Shown in pieces: positions 1 to 7,881 of a stretch of 39,407 nucleotides of DNA (the first letter of the stretch is position 1; every line of letters begins with the position of its first letter). Source of the DNA: a virus. The position numbers were made by a program, and so were the translations under genes. Under the pieces are notes generated by a model. It was not told where the DNA came from. It did not search any database and was given only the letters and a program-made list of their open reading frames with translations. The DNA is taken from IMG/VR virus record IMGVR_UViG_3300021405_000030, positions 1 to 39,407 of that record. The stretch is one strand, 5' to 3'.

Positions 1-165
1 CTCGACAAATCCTCGAAAGAGGAAGGCGACACGTACCGCGCGACGAAGTGGACCCCGATGGAGGTGAGTTCGGTCGGCGTCCCCGCCGATCCGACTGTGG
101 GCAACGACCGCAAGGCCGGGGACAGGCTGTACCCGCTTTCGATTCGCAGTGCAGTAGTAGCAGAA
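1..165. repeat. Left copy of the 165-base terminal repeat (circular junction)
   Basis: These bases recur as the last 165 bases of the window (39243-39407). The only difference is C at 39 here against T at 39281. The change falls in the third position of an Arg codon (CGC/CGT), so it is silent. The repeat lies inside the protease-capsid coding frame and joins the two window ends in phase, so it marks circular assembly rather than a physical phage terminus. Confidence 0.97.
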
Positions 166-1587
166 CCAAATCCGGCTTCCGAGCCGAATCTAAGGGAGGT
201 CACCGTGGAACCAGTAATCACAGTGGAACAGCATCAGAAAAATGCACGGGCCGCCGCCGCTGAAATCTTTCGGCTCGGCAAGGTCCACAACATCGAGCAC
301 GACGTGGTCGCGAAAGCCGTCGAAGAAGGGAGATCAGTCGACGAGTTCTCGCGCATCTGTCTCGACGAAGTTGCGAAACGCAACGGCGCCGGTAAGCCGG
401 GCACGCCCGCAGCGGCCGAAAATCAGGACCGCCTCGAGCTCACCGACAAAGAGCAGCGGAACTACAACCTCGCGCGCGGGATCATGACCGCGATTTCGAA
501 CGATGAAGCTTCGAAGTCCGGCAGCGCGAAGCGCTTCAACTCCTTCGAGACGGAAGTCTCGCAGGAGATCGAGAAGAACTGGCGCGGCTCGCGTCACGGC
601 GGTTTGTTCGTGCCGTGGTCTCTGCGCCATGCATGGACCGCCGATCTCACGAAGCGATTCGGCGAGCACGGCGGCGTGCAGCAAACCCGCGCGGGTCTGG
701 ACTCGGGAAACGCGACGGCCGGTCAAACGCTGAAGTTCACCGAGCCCGGCGAGTTCATTCAGTTCCTGTACAACCAGATGCGCGTGAAGCAGCTCGGCGC
801 TCGCACCATCGCAGGACTGAAGGACAACGTCTCCTACCCGAAACAAACCGGGCGCGCGACTGGCTCGTGGGTGGGTGAAAATCCTGGCACCGACGTCGCC
901 GATTCCGCGCTGACGCTCGGGTCAATCGCCAGCTCGCCGAAGACCTACCAGAGCTCCAGCTCGTATTCGCGGCAGTTGCTGGCGCAGGCGGTCATCGACG
1001 TCGACACCCTCGTGCGAGAAGACCTCGCGCGCGATCAGGCGCTGGCCATCGACTCCGTCGCGATTGTGGGCGGAGGCTCGAATCAGCCCGTCGGAATCGT
1101 TTCGACTTCCGGCATTCAGTCCTACGTCGTCGAGTCCGACAGCGGAAACGGCGGGGTTCTTGCCTGGGATGACATCGTCATCATGAGCGAGAAACTCGAA
1201 GACGCCAACGCCGACCAGCTCGGCGAAGGCGCGTGGCTCACCACGCCCGGCGTGAAGTCCTCGCTGAAGCGCACCGCTCGTTTGGGGAACACCATCGGTC
1301 TGCCGATCTGGGCGGATGACAACACGGTCGACGGATTCAAGGCCGCGTCATCGAACCAGGTCGCAAGCAACGGCACGAAGGGCAGCGGCTCGAGCCTCCA
1401 CACGCTCATCCGTGGAATCTTCGAGACGATGGTCATCGGCATGTGGGGCAGCGGGTTCGAGCTAGTCGTGGACCCGTACCGCCTGAAGAAGCAGGGCATG
1501 ATCGAACTCACCACGTTCATGCTCACCGACGTCACGCTGAAGTACCCCACGGCGTTCGTCGTGGCCACGGCAGTAGCGACCGTCTAA
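1..1587 (+). CDS. Protease-major capsid fusion, capsid part (5' end lies at 38658)
   Basis: This frame is open from the first base and continues the protease frame that starts at 38658; across the junction the whole product is 723 residues. The first residues here finish the protease domain (EVSSVGVPADP motif). From about fusion residue 260 onward it is an HK97-fold major capsid protein: a charged helical delta/scaffold-like segment, then a core with the hallmark NQPVGI loop and a C-terminal TLKYPTAFVV strand. It would build the icosahedral shell after the protease removes the N-terminal part. Fused protease-capsid genes are known in siphoviruses. An ATG at 58 is not a credible start because it lies inside the protease motif. 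A GTG at 205 with a strong Shine-Dalgarno could give a free 460-residue capsid precursor. Confidence 0.93.
   Translation, partial: LDKSSKEEGDTYRATKWTPMEVSSVGVPADPTVGNDRKAGDRLYPLSIRSAVVAEPNPASEPNLREVTVEPVITVEQHQKNARAAAAEIFRLGKVHNIEHDVVAKAVEEGRSVDEFSRICLDEVAKRNGAGKPGTPAAAENQDRLELTDKEQRNYNLARGIMTAISNDEASKSGSAKRFNSFETEVSQEIEKNWRGSRHGGLFVPWSLRHAWTADLTKRFGEHGGVQQTRAGLDSGNATAGQTLKFTEPGEFIQFLYNQMRVKQLGARTIAGLKDNVSYPKQTGRATGSWVGENPGTDVADSALTLGSIASSPKTYQSSSSYSRQLLAQAVIDVDTLVREDLARDQALAIDSVAIVGGGSNQPVGIVSTSGIQSYVVESDSGNGGVLAWDDIVIMSEKLEDANADQLGEGAWLTTPGVKSSLKRTARLGNTIGLPIWADDNTVDGFKAASSNQVASNGTKGSGSSLHTLIRGIFETMVIGMWGSGFELVVDPYRLKKQGMIELTTFMLTDVTLKYPTAFVVATAVATV
192..207 (+). promoter_or_regulatory. Internal ribosome site and GTG start for a free capsid protein
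   Basis: AAGGGAGGT at 192-200 is followed five bases after the GGGAGG core by GTG at 205, which is in phase with the protease-capsid frame. This is one of the strongest Shine-Dalgarno sequences in the genome, yet it sits inside a coding frame at the boundary between protease and capsid. It would allow an excess of capsid precursor over the fused protease form. That use is inferred. Confidence 0.6.
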
Positions 1588-1629
1588 CCCTTCCCGCGCT
1601 CCGGCGCGGCGCAATGAAAATCTCGGCGA

Positions 1630-1652
1630 GGGCGGGAGCGATCCCGCCCTTT
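1630..1652 (+). terminator. Hairpin after the capsid gene, weak terminator or attenuator
   Basis: A perfect 8-bp stem (GGGCGGGA / TCCCGCCC) closes a GCGA tetraloop and is followed by only three T residues. It lies 42 bases past the capsid stop and 24 before the next start. It could partly terminate or stabilise the abundant capsid message; the short T run argues against complete termination. Confidence 0.5.
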
Positions 1653-1675
1653 GCCGCAAAACGAGAGAGGTTCGT

Positions 1676-1927
1676 ATGACGGAAAGCAAAACCAAAAAGC
1701 TCAGGCTCACCCGTTCGATCATCCTGAATAAAACCCACGCCGAGAAAGGCTCGGTCCACGAAGTGCCGAACGCTCTAGCGCAGCGGCTCGTGGGCGAAGG
1801 TTCCGCGGAGCACATCGACCCGCAGGACGCCGAGACGAGCGTCAACCGGATGGAGTCTCCATCCAATCGCGACCCGGAAACGAAGCAGGTCGCCGGCGCG
1901 CCGCCGAAGGTCAAGGCTGCGAAGTAA
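1676..1927 (+). CDS. Small post-capsid protein, unknown role
   Basis: An 83-residue basic protein directly downstream of the capsid gene, with AGAGAGG ahead of the ATG. The middle reads EKGSVHEVPNALAQRLVGEG, a pattern seen in a widespread small phage family found beside capsid and connector genes (valine-rich strand, then an 'ALA.RL...G' helix). The C-terminal third is Pro/Lys/Asn-rich and probably disordered. Its stop codon abuts the ATG of the head-tail joining gene. No function can be assigned; a head-associated or connector accessory role is inferred from position only. Confidence 0.8.
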   Translation: MTESKTKKLRLTRSIILNKTHAEKGSVHEVPNALAQRLVGEGSAEHIDPQDAETSVNRMESPSNRDPETKQVAGAPPKVKAAK

Positions 1928-2239
1928 ATGCCGCAACCGTCCACGGCTCCGGCGTTCGGCGATGCGGACATTCCCGCTCTGATGGCGGATATGTCCGTCG
2001 CGATCACAGTCGGAGGCGTGGCCGGCGTCGGTTTGCTGGACGAGGCCGATCAGATCCTCGTGCATGACGACCAGCGCGGCGAAGTCGTGGCCACCGCGAC
2101 GACGCTCACCGTGCAGTCCTCCGCTTTTCCAAACGCCGCGATCGGCCAGGCCGTCGTGGTGGGAGCGAAGAACTTCACGGTGCGCGAGCGGCTTCGCGAA
2201 TCGGATGGCGGTCTAACCAAGCTTTTGCTCGGCAGCTAA
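1928..2239 (+). CDS. Head-tail joining protein, lambda gpFII-like
   Basis: This 103-residue protein resembles the lambda FII head-tail attachment family. A GVAGVGLLDEAD turn is followed by a strand ending near TLTVQSSAFPNAAIGQAVVV and then a beta segment with TVRERLRESDGGLTKLLL. FII-type proteins bind the head connector after DNA packaging and form the docking surface for the finished tail. The ATG follows the previous stop codon without a spacer, so translation is probably coupled. Its place between capsid and tail terminator matches lambda order. The match is by motif and context, not by alignment. Confidence 0.68.
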   Translation: MPQPSTAPAFGDADIPALMADMSVAITVGGVAGVGLLDEADQILVHDDQRGEVVATATTLTVQSSAFPNAAIGQAVVVGAKNFTVRERLRESDGGLTKLLLGS

Positions 2240-2260
2240 AAATTTCGGAGGAGGGAACTC

Positions 2261-2737
2261 ATGACAGTCGTTTTGAAAACACCTTTTCTCGGCCTGGTAA
2301 GGCCGCAGCACGGCGAGAACGAAGTGGAAGGCGAGCATGCCGGCGTGCCGAACGAGGCAGCGAACCTCGATGCCATCGACGCGAAGTTGCTCGATCACAA
2401 CAATGAGGACGTGCGTCACTTTTTCCCGGGCGCGCCTGGGAATTCCGCAGTCGTCGCTCAGTTCGTCGCGACGCGCGCGATGGGATTTGCCATCAACGCG
2501 CCGGGTTCGAAGGCCGTCCTCGCGGTCGCTGCGACGGCGTCCACCGTTCTGACGGTCAAGAAAAACGGCACGTCCATCGGCACGATCACCTTTGGCGTGG
2601 CGGGAACGACCGGGACCTTCGCGTTTGCGGCCGCAACTGAACTCGCAGCTGGCGACGTGCTAACTGTTGCGAACCAGGCTTCAGCGGATGCGACTGCAGC
2701 GGGGATTTCGATCACGTTCCAGTTCAACCGAGGCTAG
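2261..2737 (+). CDS. Virion structural protein, head decoration or fibre-like
   Basis: A 158-residue protein preceded by GGAGGAGG. The N-terminal 60 residues are polar (PQHGENEVEGEHAG). The rest is a beta-rich, Ala/Thr-rich domain with the pattern NGTSIGTITF..GTTGTFAF..ELAAGDVLTV..QASADATAAGISITF, which recurs in small phage structural proteins, often head fibres or decoration proteins with jelly-roll-like folds. Position between the FII-like protein and the tail terminator supports a virion role. Which surface it occupies is unknown. Confidence 0.65.
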   Translation: MTVVLKTPFLGLVRPQHGENEVEGEHAGVPNEAANLDAIDAKLLDHNNEDVRHFFPGAPGNSAVVAQFVATRAMGFAINAPGSKAVLAVAATASTVLTVKKNGTSIGTITFGVAGTTGTFAFAAATELAAGDVLTVANQASADATAAGISITFQFNRG

Positions 2738-2773
2738 GCGGCGCGCTGCAACTCTGCAGGGGAGGAGACGTCC

Positions 2774-3073
2774 ATGTCCGACAAAACGCCGGCTGGCGCG
2801 GCTCGCATCGTGAAAACGAAGCGGGTTCAATACGCGATCACGGCGAACGACGTTTCCTCCGGCTTCACCAGCATCGACGTGGTTTGGGATTCGCCGTTTC
2901 TCGACCTGAATTACACCGCGGATCAGAACGTCGAGGTAATCGCGCCGGCGGACCCATCGGTTTACTCCGTCCTCGGATTCACGCGGGACGTGAACAAGGT
3001 GACCGTGGTTATCGCAAACGATGGCGCGGCCGGAGACGTGGTCGTGATCCACGCGCACGCGGAACACGACTAG
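2774..3073 (+). CDS. Small beta-rich structural protein, unknown
   Basis: A 99-residue protein with GGGGAGGAG before the ATG. It has a basic N-terminus and then alternating hydrophobic strands (SIDVVWDSPFLDLNY, VEVIAPADPSVYSVLGF, KVTVVIANDGAAGDVVVIHAHA), suggesting a compact beta-sandwich. It sits in the connector part of the late operon with short spacers on both sides, so a virion or decoration role is likely. No family was recognised. A CTGCA/TGCAG mini-hairpin lies just upstream (2746-2759). Confidence 0.7.
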   Translation: MSDKTPAGAARIVKTKRVQYAITANDVSSGFTSIDVVWDSPFLDLNYTADQNVEVIAPADPSVYSVLGFTRDVNKVTVVIANDGAAGDVVVIHAHAEHD

Positions 3074-3081
3074 GGGGAATT

Positions 3082-3543
3082 TTGGCAGCGTCCATTCGCG
3101 AACAGATCATTTTGGCTCTCGTGGCGGCGCTCACCGACCAGCCGAATCCGCCGGCGGGCCTCACGATCCATCGCGAAAGGACGAGGCCGATCGAGCAGGA
3201 CAGCCTGCCGGCGATCATGGTTTACGCCGACGACGACGTCCCGAAGCCGCTCGCAGCGCAGGTCTACCGATCTCCGCTGACCGAGCGGCAGCTGTCTCTG
3301 GCAATCGAATGCAGGGCACAAGGGTCGAGCACGGTCCCGCCGGACCAGGCGCTCGACCCGGTGCTCGTTTTTGCGGCTCTCGCGGTGTTCGCCGATGAAA
3401 GTTTCGGCGGTCTCGCGAGCGGCGTGGAGGAAGGCAGGACCGTGTGGGTTTCCCGCGAGGGTGACGTTGCGGTCGCTGCAGCGAAGTGGGGAATCACGGT
3501 CAAGTACCGGACGAGCAGGCTCGATCCGACTTCAAAAAGCTAA
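3082..3543 (+). CDS. Tail terminator protein, lambda gpU-like
   Basis: A 153-residue protein beginning at TTG 3082, eight bases after the previous gene's stop and just after AGGGGGAA; no ATG fits. The product reads LAASIREQIILALVAAL, then HRERTRPIEQDSLPAIMVY, then a strand-rich core ending VAVAAAKWGITVKYRTS. This layout (N-terminal helix, Arg-rich strand, 'LPAI.V' strand, C-terminal 'Y.TS') is typical of tail terminator proteins, which cap the growing tail tube and fix its length before joining to the head. It sits immediately upstream of the major tail protein, as in many siphoviruses. The longer upstream frame is shadow. Confidence 0.72.
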   Translation: MAASIREQIILALVAALTDQPNPPAGLTIHRERTRPIEQDSLPAIMVYADDDVPKPLAAQVYRSPLTERQLSLAIECRAQGSSTVPPDQALDPVLVFAALAVFADESFGGLASGVEEGRTVWVSREGDVAVAAAKWGITVKYRTSRLDPTSKS

Positions 3544-3555
3544 GGGAGGACAGTC

Positions 3556-4365
3556 ATGAGCATTAAGTATCAAATTCCGCACATCCCGATGCTCGGGAAG
3601 GGTTCGATTCTGCTCGACCAGTTCGATGTGAACGGGAACCCGACCGGAGTGTTTAAGCATCTCGGCAACTGCACAAAGTTTGAAATTGATTTGAAAGACG
3701 ATATTGCTGAGCTCTACCAGAGCCTCAACAAAAACGTCACGCTCATCGCGACTGCGGTGAAAAAGCGCCAGCCGAAAGTCACCATCACCGGCACTGACTT
3801 CTCGTCCGACCACATCGCCATCGCGCAGATGTCGGCGGGGAAAACAACTCTGGCGACGACGGCGACGACGTTCACGGCCGAGACGCTGATCTCAGCGGCG
3901 CAGGCTCCGAACGCGATCGGCCGCTACTTCAAAACGTTGAACATGAACATCGACAACGTGGGCACGCCTCCGGTGCTGATGTCGAATTCCGTCACGCTCG
4001 TGCTCGGCACGGACTATCTCGTCCTCGATCCCGTCCAGGGAATTTTCTACATCCCGGCCGGCTCGACCATCGCCAGCCACGCGGTCACGATCACGTACCA
4101 CACCCTCGTCGGTAGCTTCGACCAGGTTGCGGCGGCGACGATCCCGTTCGTGCAGGGCCATATTTATTTTTCGCCGGACCCCGTAGACGGCCAGTCCATC
4201 GCGTGCGACATCTGGCGCGTGAACCTGAACCCGAACGGGCAACTCGGTCTCATCGCCGACGACTACGGCAACTGGTCGCTCGACGGGAACATTCTCGACG
4301 ACACGGCCAACCATCCGAACGCGAATTTCTACCAGTACACATTCATCGGGGTGGGCATCGCGTAA
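3556..4365 (+). CDS. Major tail (tube) protein
   Basis: A 269-residue protein with AAGGGAGGA before the ATG. It contains the family pattern GNCTKFEIDLKDDIAELYQS followed by TITGTDFSSDHIA, seen in siphovirus tube proteins where these strands form the inner barrel. The middle (about residues 90-190) holds an extra beta-rich stretch. It should polymerise around the tape measure to make the tail tube. A strong intrinsic terminator follows, as expected for a highly expressed gene at the end of a transcriptional segment. Confidence 0.87.
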   Translation: MSIKYQIPHIPMLGKGSILLDQFDVNGNPTGVFKHLGNCTKFEIDLKDDIAELYQSLNKNVTLIATAVKKRQPKVTITGTDFSSDHIAIAQMSAGKTTLATTATTFTAETLISAAQAPNAIGRYFKTLNMNIDNVGTPPVLMSNSVTLVLGTDYLVLDPVQGIFYIPAGSTIASHAVTITYHTLVGSFDQVAAATIPFVQGHIYFSPDPVDGQSIACDIWRVNLNPNGQLGLIADDYGNWSLDGNILDDTANHPNANFYQYTFIGVGIA

Positions 4366-4437
4366 GGACGGACTTCCCGGGGCAGGCGGGACCAGGCGCA
4401 AAGCGGCGTTCCGGTGCTCGGGAGGAATGGGAGGTTT

Positions 4438-4470
4438 GGGGGAGCCGCCGCGAAGCGGCTCTCCCTTTTT
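4438..4470 (+). terminator. Strong intrinsic terminator after the major tail gene
   Basis: An 11-bp stem with one G-U pair (4438-4448 with 4455-4465) encloses a six-base loop, followed by five T residues. It lies in the 141-base gap between the major tail protein and the tail assembly chaperone. It should lower expression of the chaperones and tape measure relative to head and tube proteins, assuming partial read-through. Confidence 0.85.
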
Positions 4471-4506
4471 GTTTCGAAGTCAGCGGGTCCGAACCCGGAG
4501 GAATGA

Positions 4507-4968
4507 ATGGAAGAGCTCACGCTCGCAGGCCGCAAGTTTGTAGGCATCTCGCAGTCCCTCACCGCAAATCAGGACGATTACATCATCGGCCACATGCGTC
4601 GAGCCGGCGTCCTTGACGTGCTCGTCGCGTCGAAGGGCAAAAAATTCACGCAGGAGCAGGAGGCCGAGGAACTGCTCACCGCCATCCTGCTCTCCGGGCG
4701 CACGCAGCAAATTCTCGCCGGCTGTCTCACCGAAGAGGGCAAGGCCTGGACGCGTGAGGAGGCCGACCGCAATGCAACCTGCTTCGCCGCGATCACCGAC
4801 GAAAAAGAGAAGGCTCAGATGCGTACGGCGATCGTGGGGTTCGTCATCGGTTTTTTTTCATCCGGGGAACGATCACAGGAGAGTTCCCCGAAATCTTCGA
4901 GCCCGAACGGAAGGGGCCGCCGCACAAAGAGCGCGGCGCAGTCGACCTCGGGGACTTCACGCAACTGA
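4507..4968 (+). CDS. Tail assembly chaperone G (unshifted product)
   Basis: A 153-residue protein with CGGAGG ahead of the ATG. The first 117 residues are helical (EELLTAILLSGRTQQILAG, EEADRNATCFAAITDEKEK) and resemble the lambda gpG class of chaperone that holds the tape measure soluble during tail assembly. After the T8 run at 4851-4858 the zero frame gives only a Ser/Arg-rich tail (RSQESSPKSSSP...), typical of an unshifted end. It stands directly between the major tail protein and the tape measure, the universal place for these genes. Confidence 0.85.
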   Translation: MEELTLAGRKFVGISQSLTANQDDYIIGHMRRAGVLDVLVASKGKKFTQEQEAEELLTAILLSGRTQQILAGCLTEEGKAWTREEADRNATCFAAITDEKEKAQMRTAIVGFVIGFFSSGERSQESSPKSSSPNGRGRRTKSAAQSTSGTSRN

Positions 4969-5174
4969 TTCGAGTGGTCGCGAAGTTCGACCGCGATCGG
5001 ATGTTTCAGGTTTTTGATTGGCCGCTCCGGGACTTGTTTCTCGCATACCTGGAGGCGATGCGCGACGCGGCGCTGGCGAATTACAACCGCGATGTGCTCG
5101 TGTGGGCCACGCTCGCGCCGCACCAGCGGCGCCAGACGAAGCCGCCGGATGTGCCGCGGGTCCTGAGAGGGTGA
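4507..5174 (+). CDS. Tail assembly chaperone GT made by -1 frameshift
   Basis: The zero frame is read to 4857, then reading slips back one base on a T run. The -1 frame is open without a stop to TGA at 5172-5174, adding 105 residues for a total of 222. The added part reads EFPEIFEPERKGPPHKERG, then LIRVVAKFDRDRMFQVFDWP and LATLAPHQRRQ-like helices, resembling gpT-type extensions that contact the tail tube protein. The -1 frame ends one base before the tape measure ATG. The T-part has no convincing start or ribosome site of its own, which favours frameshift expression. Confidence 0.85.
4851..4857 (+). promoter_or_regulatory. Slippery heptamer for -1 ribosomal frameshifting
   Basis: In the zero frame the codons are GGT TTT TTT TCA, so the heptamer T TTT TTT fits the canonical X XXY YYZ arrangement and permits complete re-pairing of both tRNAs after a one-base slip. 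It lies at the end of the G domain, the expected position in tail chaperone genes. No stimulatory RNA structure was worked out. Confidence 0.85.
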
Positions 5175-5175
5175 G

Positions 5176-7881
5176 ATGGCTGACGCTCCCGAAATCAAAG
5201 TAAAGCTCACAGCGGAGGACACGGGTGTCGCCGCTGCGATTAAGGAACTGGGCGCGCAGCTGAAGAACCTCAAAAAGCAGGAGGACGAGACCGCGGCGTC
5301 CGGCCTGTCGCTCGCGCGAGCCTTCGAGGGAATCGCCTCCGCCGGCGCGCTGCTCGGTCTCGCGAAAATCGGGAAGGACGCGTTCGACTCCGCCGTTGGG
5401 ATCAGCAAGATGGCGGACAAGACCGGCCTAACGACACAAACCCTCAGCGTGTTCCACAAGGTCGCGGGCGACGTGGGAGTCTCGACCGAGGCGGTCGATA
5501 AGGGCCTGGTCAAAGCAGCGAAATCGATCACCGAATTCCAGCAGGGCAACCAGAAGGCGGCGCAGGCTTTCGCTCTGCTCAACATCGCGCAGAAGGACTT
5601 CATCGGCCTGTCTCCCGACCAGAAAATTCAGCTGGTCACCTCACGCCTCGGCGGAATGGCTGCCGGCTTTCAGAAGTCCACCGCCGCGCAGCTGATTTTT
5701 TCGAAGGGCGGCTCGGAGCTCATCCCGGTGATGAACGCTCTGGCCGCGCAGGGTTTCGACAAGGCGACCGAGGCGACGTCTAAGCTCGGACTCCTGCTCG
5801 ACCGCAGTGCGACCGATTCCTTCATCGCGGCGAAGGCTTCGATTCAGGAACTTACAGACACCGGGAAGGGAATGGCCACGCAGTTCGAGGCAGGTCTGCT
5901 TCCGGCTGTTTCCGACGTCGGGGAAGCTCTGGCCGAATCGCTGCAGCAGGGCGGCGTGAATTTTCAGGAAATCGGCAAGTACGCCGGCGACGTTGTGCGC
6001 GGCATCGCGCTCGCTTTCCTCACGCTCGGCCAGACGCTCGGCACGGTTGCGGCCAGCATCGAGACTCTTTTCGAGGACGCGTTCGATGCGATCAAAACCC
6101 ACACCGCCAAAACATTCATCGCGCTCGGGCAGGCCGGCACGGGTGATCTGATTGGCGCGTATCAGACGCTGAACGCAGCGACGAAGGGACAGACCGGCAT
6201 CGTGGACCAGGAGGTCGCGAAACAGAAGGCGATCTATGCGACGCTGCGCGATTCGATCAAGGCGGACGTCGCGAACCTGTTTCCATCGGCGGAGGAAGAG
6301 GAGAAGAGGAAAAAAGCGCGCATCGCGAATCTGCGGCCGGACGAGGGCGACACGACCGCGGAGAAGCCGATCATCGCCGAGCCGCGCGACGCCGCGGGGA
6401 AGGCTCAGGTCTCGCTCGAGGAAAAAATCCTGCAGGACCAGCTCGCGATTCACCGCGCGTTCGCGAAGCAGGAGGAGGCCATCGACAAGGAGCGCTACGA
6501 CGACGGTCTGATTTCATCGAAGGAGTTTTACGAAAAGCGCAAAGCCCAGGCTGCGGCTGACTCCGAGGAGGAAATCGCGATCTTGCAGAAAGAGCGCGCC
6601 ATCGCGCTCGCTGCCTCGGATAAAGCCGGAGCGGATGCGGGGAAACAGATCCCGGGTTCTCCGCAGCAGGACAAGCTTCTCGCCGAGCAAATCGCGGGGA
6701 AGGAAAAAGTCGCGGACCTCGACGCGCGGATCAGCGAGGCGCAGATCAACGCCTCAACGAAAATCCACGCGCTGAACACCGAGGAAAACAAGGCGCAGCG
6801 CGAGAGCCAGCAGCAGACGCTCGACTTCGAGAAGCAGCTGGCCGAACTGCAGGGCAAGCGCAGCGAAACCGCGCGCGCCGAAATCGAGGCCGAGGCGCAG
6901 AAGCGCCAGAAGCAGATCGAGCAGGCCGGCGGAAACGACGCGCAGAGGACCCAGCTGCTCGCCGAACTCGAGCAGTGGAAGCAGCTGAAGCTCGCGGTCG
7001 CGGCCTACGACGACGCGAAGAAAAAAACCGAGCAGGACCTGAAGGCGTTCGAGACGCAGCGGCAGGGAATCCAGATTCAGCAAAAGACCGGCCAGATTGC
7101 GCCGCTCGAGGCCGAGAGGCAAATCAACGAACTCATAAAGCAGCGGCTGCCGTTGCTGCAGGCGGACGCCCAGGCCGAACTCGCCGGCGCGCAGAAGACC
7201 GGGAACCTGGACAACGTCGCCGCCGCGCAGCAGACCGTCGTGGGCATAAACAACATCAGCGAGTCCGCCGGAAAATTGCAGGAGCAGATCGGCTCGAGCC
7301 TCGCTTCCAGTTTCACCACTTTTTTTGAAACCGTCGGGCGCGGCACAAACACCGTCGCGCGATCCTTCGAGAAGCTCGCCGCGAGCGTCATCCAGTCCAT
7401 CGAGCAGATGCTCATCAAGCTCCTGCTCCTGAAAATCGCCAAGGCTGCAGCGGGCGCGTCCGACGACGGCGGAGGCAGCGGATTTTTCGCGGGTCTCGCC
7501 GGCGGCCACGCCGAGGGCGGACTGATTAAAGGCCCGGGCGGACCGAAGGCCGATGCGATCCCCGCGCGCCTGTCCGACGGCGAGTACGTCATGAAGGCCG
7601 AGGCCGTCTCGCGTTTCGGAGTTCAGGGCCTGGATGCGATCAACCGCGGTCTGCAGCCGCCGTCATTCGCGAGTCTAGCTCTCCCGAAATTCTCCGAGGG
7701 CGGACTGGTGGGATCAGTTGGCGCGCCTGGTGCGAGCGGCACGGCGCATGTCGCCATCAGTCTCGACAAGGGTTTGATCCTGCAGCACCTGCAGAGCAAA
7801 GACGCCGGCCGCATCGTGCTCGACCACATCACCAACAATCCGAAGGCCGCGAGTAAAGCGCTCGGAAGGAGCCAGGGATGA
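5176..7881 (+). CDS. Tail tape measure protein
   Basis: A 901-residue protein and the second longest gene in the genome. The N-terminus (KVKLTAEDTGVAAAIKELGA) is the usual tape measure opening. Residues about 40-260 carry the 'TGLTTQTLS' region and hydrophobic helices. Residues about 380-700 are a very long charged coiled coil rich in Ala, Gln, Lys and Glu. The C-terminus has the GG-rich AEGGLIKGPGGPKADAIPAR / DGEYVMKAEAV motif of lambda H-like proteins. It sets tail length and helps DNA entry through the host envelope. The ATG begins one base after the GT stop codon. Confidence 0.93.
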   Translation: MADAPEIKVKLTAEDTGVAAAIKELGAQLKNLKKQEDETAASGLSLARAFEGIASAGALLGLAKIGKDAFDSAVGISKMADKTGLTTQTLSVFHKVAGDVGVSTEAVDKGLVKAAKSITEFQQGNQKAAQAFALLNIAQKDFIGLSPDQKIQLVTSRLGGMAAGFQKSTAAQLIFSKGGSELIPVMNALAAQGFDKATEATSKLGLLLDRSATDSFIAAKASIQELTDTGKGMATQFEAGLLPAVSDVGEALAESLQQGGVNFQEIGKYAGDVVRGIALAFLTLGQTLGTVAASIETLFEDAFDAIKTHTAKTFIALGQAGTGDLIGAYQTLNAATKGQTGIVDQEVAKQKAIYATLRDSIKADVANLFPSAEEEEKRKKARIANLRPDEGDTTAEKPIIAEPRDAAGKAQVSLEEKILQDQLAIHRAFAKQEEAIDKERYDDGLISSKEFYEKRKAQAAADSEEEIAILQKERAIALAASDKAGADAGKQIPGSPQQDKLLAEQIAGKEKVADLDARISEAQINASTKIHALNTEENKAQRESQQQTLDFEKQLAELQGKRSETARAEIEAEAQKRQKQIEQAGGNDAQRTQLLAELEQWKQLKLAVAAYDDAKKKTEQDLKAFETQRQGIQIQQKTGQIAPLEAERQINELIKQRLPLLQADAQAELAGAQKTGNLDNVAAAQQTVVGINNISESAGKLQEQIGSSLASSFTTFFETVGRGTNTVARSFEKLAASVIQSIEQMLIKLLLLKIAKAAAGASDDGGGSGFFAGLAGGHAEGGLIKGPGGPKADAIPARLSDGEYVMKAEAVSRFGVQGLDAINRGLQPPSFASLALPKFSEGGLVGSVGAPGASGTAHVAISLDKGLILQHLQSKDAGRIVLDHITNNPKAASKALGRSQG

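Noticed and set aside
58-60. ATG as the start of a stand-alone capsid gene
   Set aside because: It lies in the protease motif MEVSSVGVPADP, has no ribosome site, and the frame is continuous with the protease across the circular junction. GTG 205 is the better internal start.
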